A stretch of DNA of 64,000 bases from assembly GCA_024398495.1 (NCBI GenBank), contig JAKSJA010000003.1, positions 25,784 through 89,783 of the forward strand. The letters run 5' to 3'. This stretch comes from Bacteroidaceae bacterium (GTDB lineage Bacteria > Bacteroidota > Bacteroidia > Bacteroidales > Bacteroidaceae). Shown here piece by piece: positions 18,101 through 26,113 of the stretch. Within the stretch, counting starts at the first letter, position 1; the number at the start of each line of letters is the position of its first letter. A program made the translations under genes and the position numbers. Below the pieces are notes generated by a model that made no database searches, was not told where the DNA came from, and was given only the letters and a program-made list of their open reading frames with translations.

Positions 18101-20674
18101 ATGACGGAGAAAGATTTTTTTGACATGAATGAGGCTCACAATTACACGTACGAAGAGGCTTTTGAAGCATCTCTAAAGTATTTTAATGGTGATGAACTCG
18201 CTGCACGCGTGTGGGTAAACAAGTATGCAATGAAGGATAGTTTCGGAAAGATTTACGAAAAGAATCCTGAAGATATGCACTGGCGTATAGCAAACGAAGT
18301 GGCGAGAATAGAAAAGAAATACAATAATCCAAAATCTGCAGAAGAAATTTTCCATTTGTTAGACCACTTCCGTTATGTGATCCCTGCAGGAAGTCCAATG
18401 ACAGGAATAGGAAACAACAACCAAGTCGCATCATTGAGTAACTGTTTTGTTATCGGTGTTGACGGAGAAGCAGACTCCTATGGTGCCATCATGTTGCAAG
18501 ATGAAGAGCAGGTACAATTGATGAAACGTCGTGGCGGTGTCGGGCACGATTTATCTCAAGTACGTCCAGCTGGCAGCCCTGTCAAAAACTCCGCCTTAAC
18601 GTCAACAGGTCTTGTTCCATTCATGGAACGTTATTCAAATTCAACACGTGAAGTGGCTCAAGATGGAAGACGCGGAGCCCTTATGTTGTCTGTAAGTATT
18701 AAACATCCTGACTCCGAGGCTTTCATTGATGCCAAGATGACAGAAGGAAAGATAACGGGAGCAAATGTAAGTGTAAAAATTGATGATGAGTTCATGCTGG
18801 CTGCCATCAACAACACACCTTACAAGCAAAATTTCCCTATCTATAGTAACACCCCTACGTTTGAAAAGGACATTGATGCATCTGAGTTGTGGAAGAAAAT
18901 CGTGCACAATGCATGGAAGAGTGCAGAACCAGGTGTACTTTTTTGGGATACGATAAAACGCGAAAGCATCCCTGACTGTTACGCAGATCTCGGATTTGAG
19001 ACGGTTTCAACGAACCCTTGCGGTGAGATTCCATTATGTCCTTATGACTCTTGCCGTCTGCTTTCTATAAACCTATATTCATACGTGAAAAATCCATTCA
19101 CGCCACAGGCTGAGTTCGATTTTGATTTGTTTACGAAACACGTGGGACTGGCACAGAGGATAATGGATGACATCGTGGATTTGGAACTGGAAAAGATAGA
19201 TCAAATATTGTCAAAAATACAGGGTGACCCTGAGTCAGAGGATGTCAAACACTGCGAGTTGAACCTGTGGAAGAAGATTGCTAAAAAAAGTGGCATGGGA
19301 CGCCGTACTGGTGTCGGCATCACAGCCGAAGGCGATATGATTGCCGCCATGGGACTGCGTTATGGAACTAAAGAAGCAACAGATTTCTCTGTGAAAGTAC
19401 ACAAGACTCTTGCTCTTGCCGCATACCGTTCATCCGTTGAGATGGCAAAAGAACGCGGTGCATTCGAAGTATATGATGCAAAAAGAGAAGAAAACAATCC
19501 TTTTGTATTAAGGCTAAAAGAAGCCGACCATGATTTATACGATGAAATGGTAAAATACGGAAGAAGAAATATTGCGTGTCTAACGATAGCACCTACAGGT
19601 ACCACTTCTCTCATGACTCAAACAACAAGCGGTATTGAGCCTGTTTTCATGCCAGTATACAAACGTAGAAGAAAGGTCAATCCTAATGACACAAATATCC
19701 ATGTGGATTATATCGACGAAGTTGGAGACTGTTTCGAAGAATACATCGTTTATCATCCAAAATTCCTCAAATGGATGAAAATCAACGGAATAGATACTGA
19801 AAAGAACTATTCCCAGGAAGAAATGGATGACCTCGTAGCACGATCCCCATATTATAAGGCTACCGCAAATGATGTAGATTGGATGGAGAAGGTTATGATG
19901 CAGGGAGCAATACAGAAATGGGTTGACCATTCCATATCTGTTACAATAAATCTACCTGCAGATGTTGATGAGGCCTTAGTTAACGAATTATACATACAGG
20001 CATGGAAGTGTGGATGCAAAGGATGCACTGTATATCGTGACGGTTGCCGTTCCGGAGTTCTGATTAAGACAGACGAAAAGAAAAAAGATGATAAAGAGCC
20101 ATTACCTCCATGTGAGTCACCAGAAGTAACCGAACATCGTCCAGATGTGCTGGAATGTGATGTTGTACGTTTCCAAAACAACAAAGAGAAATGGGTTGCT
20201 TTCGTTGGATTACTTGACGGTTATCCGTATGAAATATTCACAGGTCTACAGGATGATGACGAAGGCATCGCATTACCAAAGACAGTAACACACGGAAAGA
20301 TTCTGAAACAAAAAAATGAAGATGGCACACATCGTTATGACTTCCAATTTGAAAACAAACGCGGATATAAGACAACAGTGGAAGGCCTGAGCGAAAAGTT
20401 TAATCCTGAATACTGGAACTATGCAAAACTTATTTCCGGTGTATTGCGCTATCGTATGCCACTGACAAATGTCATCAAACTCGTCGGCTCTCTTTCACTT
20501 GTATCAGAAAGTATCAACACATGGAAAAATGGTGTTGAGCGAGCATTAAAAAAATACATACAAGATGGAACTGCTGCAAAAGGTAAGAAGTGTCCTGTGT
20601 GCGGAGAAGAAACCTTGGTATATCAAGAAGGATGTCTGATTTGTAAAAACTGCGGTGCTTCCAGATGTGGATAG
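18101..20674 (+). CDS. nrdJ: Class II (adenosylcobalamin-dependent) ribonucleotide reductase
   Basis: This enzyme reduces ribonucleotides to deoxyribonucleotides using a radical from adenosylcobalamin, in the presence or absence of oxygen. The active-site cysteines are seen in SLSNCFVIG (about residue 115) and STNPCGEIPL (about residue 305), and the phosphate-binding stretch is ACLTIAPTGTTS. No separate small subunit gene is nearby, as expected for class II. The C-terminal domain after about residue 680 is typical of the Bacteroidetes single-chain form and ends in a zinc-ribbon with four cysteine pairs (CPVCGEE ... CLICKNCG). The 857-residue length fits. It overlaps folB by 10 bases. Confidence 0.93.
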   Translation: MTEKDFFDMNEAHNYTYEEAFEASLKYFNGDELAARVWVNKYAMKDSFGKIYEKNPEDMHWRIANEVARIEKKYNNPKSAEEIFHLLDHFRYVIPAGSPMTGIGNNNQVASLSNCFVIGVDGEADSYGAIMLQDEEQVQLMKRRGGVGHDLSQVRPAGSPVKNSALTSTGLVPFMERYSNSTREVAQDGRRGALMLSVSIKHPDSEAFIDAKMTEGKITGANVSVKIDDEFMLAAINNTPYKQNFPIYSNTPTFEKDIDASELWKKIVHNAWKSAEPGVLFWDTIKRESIPDCYADLGFETVSTNPCGEIPLCPYDSCRLLSINLYSYVKNPFTPQAEFDFDLFTKHVGLAQRIMDDIVDLELEKIDQILSKIQGDPESEDVKHCELNLWKKIAKKSGMGRRTGVGITAEGDMIAAMGLRYGTKEATDFSVKVHKTLALAAYRSSVEMAKERGAFEVYDAKREENNPFVLRLKEADHDLYDEMVKYGRRNIACLTIAPTGTTSLMTQTTSGIEPVFMPVYKRRRKVNPNDTNIHVDYIDEVGDCFEEYIVYHPKFLKWMKINGIDTEKNYSQEEMDDLVARSPYYKATANDVDWMEKVMMQGAIQKWVDHSISVTINLPADVDEALVNELYIQAWKCGCKGCTVYRDGCRSGVLIKTDEKKKDDKEPLPPCESPEVTEHRPDVLECDVVRFQNNKEKWVAFVGLLDGYPYEIFTGLQDDDEGIALPKTVTHGKILKQKNEDGTHRYDFQFENKRGYKTTVEGLSEKFNPEYWNYAKLISGVLRYRMPLTNVIKLVGSLSLVSESINTWKNGVERALKKYIQDGTAAKGKKCPVCGEETLVYQEGCLICKNCGASRCG

Positions 20675-21030
20675 ACGAACAATATATTCTACTGAAAGAC
20701 ATACATATACATGCTTTTCATGGCGTTTTTCCTGAAGAGCGTAAGACTGGTACCGACTATATAGTAAATATCCGATGTGGTGTTGACGTAGATAAGGCCA
20801 TTAAATCCGACGATATTGATGATACTATCAGTTACGTATATATATATAAGGTGATTCAAGAAGAGATGGCCATACCGTCAAATCTCATAGAGCATGTAGC
20901 TGGTCGTATTATGAACCGCATAATAAAAGAATGCAACAAGCGCCTATTGTCTGTCAGAATAAATATTGTAAAAACTAATCCGCCAGGATGTAGTGACGCT
21001 GGAATTGAACTATACAAAAGCCTTATTTGA
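20665..21030 (+). CDS. folB: Dihydroneopterin aldolase
   Basis: FolB splits dihydroneopterin into 6-hydroxymethyl-dihydropterin and glycolaldehyde in folate synthesis. The short protein (121 residues) has the family signatures LKDIHIHAFHGVFPEER, TGTDYIVN, LIEHVAGRI and VRINIVKTNPP. The start overlaps the nrdJ end by 10 bases, so translation is probably coupled. Placing folate synthesis with nucleotide reduction makes sense because folate is needed for thymidylate. Confidence 0.94.
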   Translation: MWIDEQYILLKDIHIHAFHGVFPEERKTGTDYIVNIRCGVDVDKAIKSDDIDDTISYVYIYKVIQEEMAIPSNLIEHVAGRIMNRIIKECNKRLLSVRINIVKTNPPGCSDAGIELYKSLI

Positions 21031-21086
21031 TATAAACCTATTTCAAAAAAAACACAAACAAAAGGTAGTAACTGAGAAACTTTTAT

Positions 21087-21094
21087 TACCTTTG
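21087..21094 (+). promoter_or_regulatory. -7 element of the amidase gene, very close to the start codon
   Basis: TACCTTTG ends only 9 bases before the ATG at 21104, so the mRNA leader would be a few bases at most. No clear -33 box was found, so confidence is moderate. Confidence 0.5.
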
Positions 21095-21103
21095 TAAACA
21101 TCT

Positions 21104-22276
21104 ATGAAAAAAACAATACTTTTTCTCGGTGTTTGTTTAGTGACACTTTGCAGTCTTGCTGTCACAACTCCATTCACTCTGATCATTGATGCAGGGCATG
21201 GAGGGCATGACCCAGGTGCAATTGGAGAATATTCTCAGGAAAAAAACATAAATTTAACAGTGGCACTTACTTTTGGACGACTTGTAGAACAAAATTGTCC
21301 TGGAGTAAAAGTTGTCTATACTAGAACAACCGATGAATTTGTTGAGTTGAATGAACGTGCAAACATTGCCAATCGCAGCAAAGCGAATCTTTTTATATCA
21401 ATACATACTAATTCCGTCCCAAAAGGTAGGTTAGCGGAAGGTTTTGAAACGTATACATTAGGTATGGCACGAGCAGCAGAAAATCTAAATGTAGCAAAAC
21501 GTGAAAACGCTGTAATAACCTACGAACAGGACTATGAAGAGAAATATGAAGGTTTCAATCCTAATTCTGCAGAAAGCTACATTATGTTCGAGTTTATGCA
21601 AGACAAGAACATGTCGCAAAGTGTGGAACTGGCAAAAGGGATACAACGCAATGTAATACACACAGCAGACCGTATTGACAAGGGGGTACACCAAGCAGGA
21701 TTCCTGGTCTTGCGCAAAACATCCATGCCGAGTTGTCTGGTGGAACTCGGTTTTATCTCTACACCAGACGAAGAACAATATCTCAATTCTGACGCAGGAA
21801 TAAGCCAACTTGCTCATGGATTATTCAATGCATTCGTTGAATATAGAAACAAATATGACAAGCACATAGTTACACCTTATATTGCACCAAAAGCAGCAAC
21901 ACAAATGGCAGTACCTACTGTTGCACCTCAAAAAGAAATGCAAAAGGAAAATACAACTAAAAAGACAATACCCACTGTTGTACCTCAAAAAGAAACACAA
22001 AAAGAAAATACAACCACAAAAAAGACACTTGCAGAACTATTCCCCTCATCGGGAAAATACTATGCTGTACAGATTCTTGCATCAAAACATCAACTCCATT
22101 CTGGAGATGCACAACTTCAGGGAGAAGAGGCTGTCTGCTATCAGGATGGAGAATGGTTGAAATATGTTACAGGAATTTCTGAAAACATGTCTGAAACAAG
22201 TGCACTTTGTAAAAAACTCAGAACAAAATTCCCAGAAGCCTTTGTCATAACTGTCAAAGACGGAAAGCGACAATAA
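21104..22276 (+). CDS. Secreted N-acetylmuramoyl-L-alanine amidase (Amidase_3)
   Basis: This periplasmic zinc amidase cuts the bond between MurNAc and the peptide stem, usually at division sites. A signal peptide (KKTILFLGVCLVTLCSL) is followed by the catalytic domain with IDAGHGGHDPGAIGE, FISIHTNSV and CLVELGFIS, which hold the zinc histidines and catalytic glutamate. From about residue 265 a linker carries two near-identical copies of a 19-20-residue unit (VPTVAPQKEMQKENTTKKT, then PTVVPQKETQKENTTTKKT, bases about 21910-22031). The last 80 residues (YYAVQILASKHQL ...) look like a SPOR-type domain. It is followed 12 bases later by the MCE gene, a common pairing in Bacteroidetes. Confidence 0.92.
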   Translation: MKKTILFLGVCLVTLCSLAVTTPFTLIIDAGHGGHDPGAIGEYSQEKNINLTVALTFGRLVEQNCPGVKVVYTRTTDEFVELNERANIANRSKANLFISIHTNSVPKGRLAEGFETYTLGMARAAENLNVAKRENAVITYEQDYEEKYEGFNPNSAESYIMFEFMQDKNMSQSVELAKGIQRNVIHTADRIDKGVHQAGFLVLRKTSMPSCLVELGFISTPDEEQYLNSDAGISQLAHGLFNAFVEYRNKYDKHIVTPYIAPKAATQMAVPTVAPQKEMQKENTTKKTIPTVVPQKETQKENTTTKKTLAELFPSSGKYYAVQILASKHQLHSGDAQLQGEEAVCYQDGEWLKYVTGISENMSETSALCKKLRTKFPEAFVITVKDGKRQ

Positions 22277-22288
22277 ATAGAGTAATAT

Positions 22289-23221
22289 ATGAAAACATTC
22301 TTTTCACATGAAGTAAAAATAGCGATAATCGCTATCATTGCAATTGTAATTTTATTTTTCGGACTTCAATTTCTAAAAGGATTGAATATCTTTTCTTCAA
22401 GCCGCATCTATTACGCCAAGTTTGAAAACATCAAGGGTCTCGCCGCGGGAAGTCCTATTCTTGCAAACGGTTATCAGATTGGTACTGTAAAAAACATTGC
22501 GTATGACTATGACAACAATGGTGATATTGTCGTTGAGCTGAGGATAGACAAGCATCTTCAAATACCGGTAGGAAGCAATGCAGAACTCGCAACAGAAATG
22601 TTAGGAGGAACTAAACTCAATCTTACTTTCGCCGACAACACACGGTTCTATTCTGCTGGTGACACCCTTGCAGGCAACTCACCATTAGGAGCACTAGGAA
22701 AGGCAGCGGAAATGATTCCATCAATAGAAAAAATGCTGCCAAAACTTGATTCAATACTACTGCACGTCAACGCATTACTAGCAGATCCATCTACTGGTGG
22801 AACAATTCATAATGTTGAATATATAACCAGCCAACTTAAGATATCAACAGAAGAACTGAATGGTATCCTTGGAGAAGTAAATAACTCGTTGCCAGGTATG
22901 ATGCAGAAAGCTGATGCCACAATGACAAACTTGTCATCAGTAGCCAAAAAAATTAATGATGCAGACATTGATAAAACATTGGCACGCGTTGACCATGCCG
23001 TAAGCGATGTAAGAGAGATCACAAATAAGATAAACAAAGGATCTGGAACAATGGGAGCTCTTATAAACGACAAATCGTTATATAATAACCTAAACCATTC
23101 TGTAGTTGCATTGGACTCCACCTTAAAGTCAACGGAAGCACTGGTTAAAGACTTAAAAGAACATCCAAAAGATTATGTTCATTTCTCTCTGTTTGGAAGA
23201 AAAGACAAAAGAAATAAATAA
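22289..23221 (+). CDS. MCE/MlaD family lipid-transport protein
   Basis: The protein has one N-terminal membrane anchor (VKIAIIAIIAIVILFFGLQF) and an MCE domain (about residues 38-120: YYAKFENIKGLAAGSPILANG ... LGGTKLNL), followed by a long helical region. MCE proteins form hexameric rings that move phospholipids between membranes, with an ABC permease and ATPase usually encoded elsewhere or nearby; none is adjacent here. It is the last gene before a strong terminator. Function in lipid transport is inferred from the family. Confidence 0.9.
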   Translation: MKTFFSHEVKIAIIAIIAIVILFFGLQFLKGLNIFSSSRIYYAKFENIKGLAAGSPILANGYQIGTVKNIAYDYDNNGDIVVELRIDKHLQIPVGSNAELATEMLGGTKLNLTFADNTRFYSAGDTLAGNSPLGALGKAAEMIPSIEKMLPKLDSILLHVNALLADPSTGGTIHNVEYITSQLKISTEELNGILGEVNNSLPGMMQKADATMTNLSSVAKKINDADIDKTLARVDHAVSDVREITNKINKGSGTMGALINDKSLYNNLNHSVVALDSTLKSTEALVKDLKEHPKDYVHFSLFGRKDKRNK

Positions 23222-23275
23222 TTTTTTATTTGTCTAAATAGCAAGCGTCTTTAAACACTTGAATTATAATTATAC

Positions 23276-23319
23276 AAAATGGCAGAAATAGTAGCGTGAT
23301 TCTGCCATTTTTATTTTTT
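23276..23319 (+). terminator. Intrinsic terminator after the MCE gene
   Basis: AAAATGGCAGAA (23276-23287) pairs perfectly with TTCTGCCATTTT (23300-23311) across a 12-base loop and is followed by a T-rich run. It separates the nrdJ-MCE run from dnaA. The rest of the 309-base gap up to dnaA shows no DnaA boxes (TTATCCACA) that I could find. Confidence 0.85.
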
Positions 23320-23479
23320 AAATAATTTTGTCAAAAGATTTCACATCTGCAATAACATGGTAATATTCAAATAATTACACCAACGCAACACCTTTCAAAA
23401 ATCACACAAAACACATAATTCTTAACTATATGGATTTTAAGTAGTTAGTATCATTTGATTATTATAACGAGAAACACGA

Positions 23480-23511
23480 TTTGCAGGAGACAAAAAAATG
23501 CCATAACTTTG
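23480..23511 (+). promoter_or_regulatory. Promoter of dnaA
   Basis: TTTG (23480-23483), 20 bases, then TAACTTTG (23504-23511) is a full consensus match. The dnaA ATG is at 23531, giving a leader of about 15 bases. Confidence 0.8.
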
Positions 23512-23530
23512 CAAAACTTTTGCGAAAAAA

Positions 23531-24871
23531 ATGACAAACAACGCACAGAAATTATGGAACAACTGTCTTGATTTGATCAAGAGACAAATCGGAGAAAGTC
23601 AATACCAATCATGGTTCACTTCTCTGACATTCAACTCTTATAATCAAGATACAAATATTCTGTGCCTCAATGTTCAGAACATATATATAAAGGATTATAT
23701 AGAAGAACATTATTTGGAGTTGTTACGTAAAGTCCTTACACACCATTTCGGTAAAGGCATACGCTTAATGTATCAAGCAAAGACATCCATTGATACACTT
23801 AATGAAGAAGGTAACAAAGCGAAAGAAGTTACTGAGGGTGAAAAATCCTTTACCTCTTACCTTGACAAGACAAGGACATTCGATAACTTCATTGCTGGTC
23901 GTTGTAACAGAATGCCACGTGCTATCGGTATGTCTATTGCAGAAAATACAAGCAAGACACAGTTCAATCCTTTTTTCATATTCGGTCCATCAGGGTGCGG
24001 TAAAACACACCTCATCAATGCCATAGGCATGAAAATGCACGAAATGGACTCAGGATTGAGGATATTATATGTCAGTGCTCGCATTTTCCAAGTACAATAT
24101 ACCGATGCAGTATTGCACAACACCACAAATGACTTTATCCATTTCTACCAGACAATAGATGTACTTATCATTGATGATATTCAGGAATGGCTTTCTGCCG
24201 TTAAAACACAGGAAATATTTTTTCACATATTCAATCATCTGTTCCTGAACGGAAAGAGGATAATCCTTGCTAGCGATCGTCCACCTGTCGATTTAAAGGG
24301 TATGACCGACAGACTGCTTACACGTTTGAAATGCGGTCTTGTTGCAGAACTGGAGAAACCAGACGCTCAGTTGTGCAAAGACATCCTTACAAACAAGGCT
24401 CAAGAATCACAACTGAAAATATCTGAAGAAGTCATTGACTTTGTTGCCAACACAGCCAATGGAAGTGTACGTGATATTGAGGGAATACTAAACTCTCTCA
24501 TTGCTACATCATTAGTTTATAAAGAAGACATCACGTTAAATACTGTCAAAAATTTAGTAAAGACGTATGTCCGTACAGAAAAGAAGGAAACTACCATTGA
24601 TGATATCCTCAGTACTGTATGTAATCATTATAAAGTTTCTATTGATGAAATCAGTGGCAAGAGTCGCAAGCAAGAATTAGTACAGGCAAGGCAGGTTTCC
24701 ATGTTCCTCGCCAACCGTTATACAGCATTGTCAAAATCACAGATAGGACGCCGTATCGCAAACCGCGACCATACCACAGTATTGCATAGCTGTGACAAAG
24801 TGCAGACAATGATAAAGGAAAACAAAGTTTTTGCAGCAGAAATAGAGCAACTGGAAACTATTCTCAATTAA
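23531..24871 (+). CDS. dnaA: Chromosomal replication initiator protein DnaA
   Basis: DnaA binds DnaA boxes at oriC and melts the origin. Domain I is at residues 1-80, a variable linker follows, the AAA+ Walker A GPSGCGKT is at 152-159 and Walker B VLIIDDIQ at 211-218. The DNA-binding signature GRRIANRDHTTVLHSC is at about 406-421. Length 446 residues is normal. No DnaA-box cluster is visible next to the gene, so the origin is probably elsewhere, as is common in this phylum. Its last 8 bases overlap the end of the convergent MetH-activation-like gene. Confidence 0.97.
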   Translation: MTNNAQKLWNNCLDLIKRQIGESQYQSWFTSLTFNSYNQDTNILCLNVQNIYIKDYIEEHYLELLRKVLTHHFGKGIRLMYQAKTSIDTLNEEGNKAKEVTEGEKSFTSYLDKTRTFDNFIAGRCNRMPRAIGMSIAENTSKTQFNPFFIFGPSGCGKTHLINAIGMKMHEMDSGLRILYVSARIFQVQYTDAVLHNTTNDFIHFYQTIDVLIIDDIQEWLSAVKTQEIFFHIFNHLFLNGKRIILASDRPPVDLKGMTDRLLTRLKCGLVAELEKPDAQLCKDILTNKAQESQLKISEEVIDFVANTANGSVRDIEGILNSLIATSLVYKEDITLNTVKNLVKTYVRTEKKETTIDDILSTVCNHYKVSIDEISGKSRKQELVQARQVSMFLANRYTALSKSQIGRRIANRDHTTVLHSCDKVQTMIKENKVFAAEIEQLETILN

Positions 24872-25553
24872 TTTTTTTCGCAAATTTCTTCTTGTAGCAC
24901 TTATCGAAATCGCATAGTCCGCATGTATATTCAAGCTTGCGCACATTATTTCCTATTCCTAATATCCCACTGACGGACTTTATCGGAACCATAAGGCTAC
25001 TTGGAGTAAGGGTCACCCCACATGTATTGCCCTTAAATAAAGGGAACAAGATTTGCTGCTGACGTACATGCCATCCACAATATCCCGGAGAAAAACGATT
25101 CGTATGGTTTCCTTCAAGAACAAGCTCCATCTGATCGGCACATTTCTCAGCCAAAAGACTACCTATTGAATCCGCAATAAACATACGGACAATGTCTCCG
25201 TCTCTTTTCAACTTATCCTGATAGTTTTGAAATTCCGCCCCACTAGTGGCAATGAAAAGAGCATAACTCTCCGCTCCTTTCAGTTGTCTGGCAATAATCT
25301 TTCCCATATCAAAAGTAACATTAGACAAACCGTCACTACCCACAACATTCAAAGTGTTTGTTTTCGCATCCAGCACACCATCAACATGGATGACACAAAA
25401 CCTCGGTTTCAAAAACGTACTGATTTCAGCAAGGACAGCTTCTGTCTCCATACACACCGACTCATCAGGGACATTGTCTCCATATTGCATCGACTCATAC
25501 ACCTCTTTCAATGTAATATGAAGATCATCATATTTCAACTCTTTATATATCAT
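24864..25553 (-). CDS. Stand-alone MetH reactivation-domain protein
   Basis: The 229-residue protein resembles the C-terminal activation domain of B12-dependent methionine synthase, which binds SAM and re-methylates inactive cobalamin. The recognisable part is RFSPGYCGWHVRQQQILFPLF and CGVTLTPSSLMVPIKSVSG. A cysteine cluster CGLCDFDKCYKK is at the C-terminus and may hold a metal. The rest of MetH is not in the window. It is the last gene of a four-gene run and overlaps WbqC by 4 bases. The family is known from memory; the partner is inferred. Confidence 0.83.
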   Translation of the reverse strand: MIYKELKYDDLHITLKEVYESMQYGDNVPDESVCMETEAVLAEISTFLKPRFCVIHVDGVLDAKTNTLNVVGSDGLSNVTFDMGKIIARQLKGAESYALFIATSGAEFQNYQDKLKRDGDIVRMFIADSIGSLLAEKCADQMELVLEGNHTNRFSPGYCGWHVRQQQILFPLFKGNTCGVTLTPSSLMVPIKSVSGILGIGNNVRKLEYTCGLCDFDKCYKKKFAKKIN

Positions 25554-26113
25554 AGATAAAAAACACTCTCATTTCCCATATTAAACAGTAAATCCAAAAT
25601 ACTGAGATTCGCGATAAAACCAAATTTTTCCTTATATACTTGATAATAAGGTTTTGACATCATCTTTTCCTCAACAGCCTGTTCAAAGTCATTATGAAAA
25701 CGCAATGAAGGCAATAGACGACAATCAATATCAAGCAAATGACATAGGGTAACGGTTATATCCATACTAAAATCATATAGAAACACCCATTTCTTCGTAA
25801 AAAATTGTTGTATGTCATCTGCATAAAATTCAAAGAAAGGCGAATTTCCATAAGCAGAGACTATTGCCGTCCAATGATTATGTTGCCAATTGTTATGATC
25901 ACTGATTTTAATATCTTTCATCAGACATTTATCCCCATCATATTTCTGTATCGGCACCGTCAATATCTGCACACCATTAGCACTGGCTATCTGACAACGA
26001 TTACGGAATGTTTGTTTCTGATAGTTGTCATATTGCTCTATCATAACCTCAGCATTAGTATTCAGGATATGATAATAATGTATTGGTGCGAAGTATGCGG
26101 AAGGGATAATCAT
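25550..26113 (-). CDS. WbqC family protein
   Basis: WbqC-like proteins are found near surface polysaccharide genes and are thought to be related to enzymes acting on sugars or amino acids, but the reaction is not settled. The signature start IPSAYFAPIHYYHIL, the QKQTFRNRCQIASANG stretch and LTVPIQKYDG are typical. Length 187 residues is slightly short of the usual 200-210. It overlaps both neighbours by 4 bases, indicating tight coupling with the GH31 enzyme upstream and the MetH-activation protein downstream. Confidence 0.85.
   Translation of the reverse strand: MIIPSAYFAPIHYYHILNTNAEVMIEQYDNYQKQTFRNRCQIASANGVQILTVPIQKYDGDKCLMKDIKISDHNNWQHNHWTAIVSAYGNSPFFEFYADDIQQFFTKKWVFLYDFSMDITVTLCHLLDIDCRLLPSLRFHNDFEQAVEEKMMSKPYYQVYKEKFGFIANLSILDLLFNMGNESVFYL

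Noticed and set aside
23320-23530. Replication origin beside dnaA
   Set aside because: I found no cluster of DnaA boxes here.
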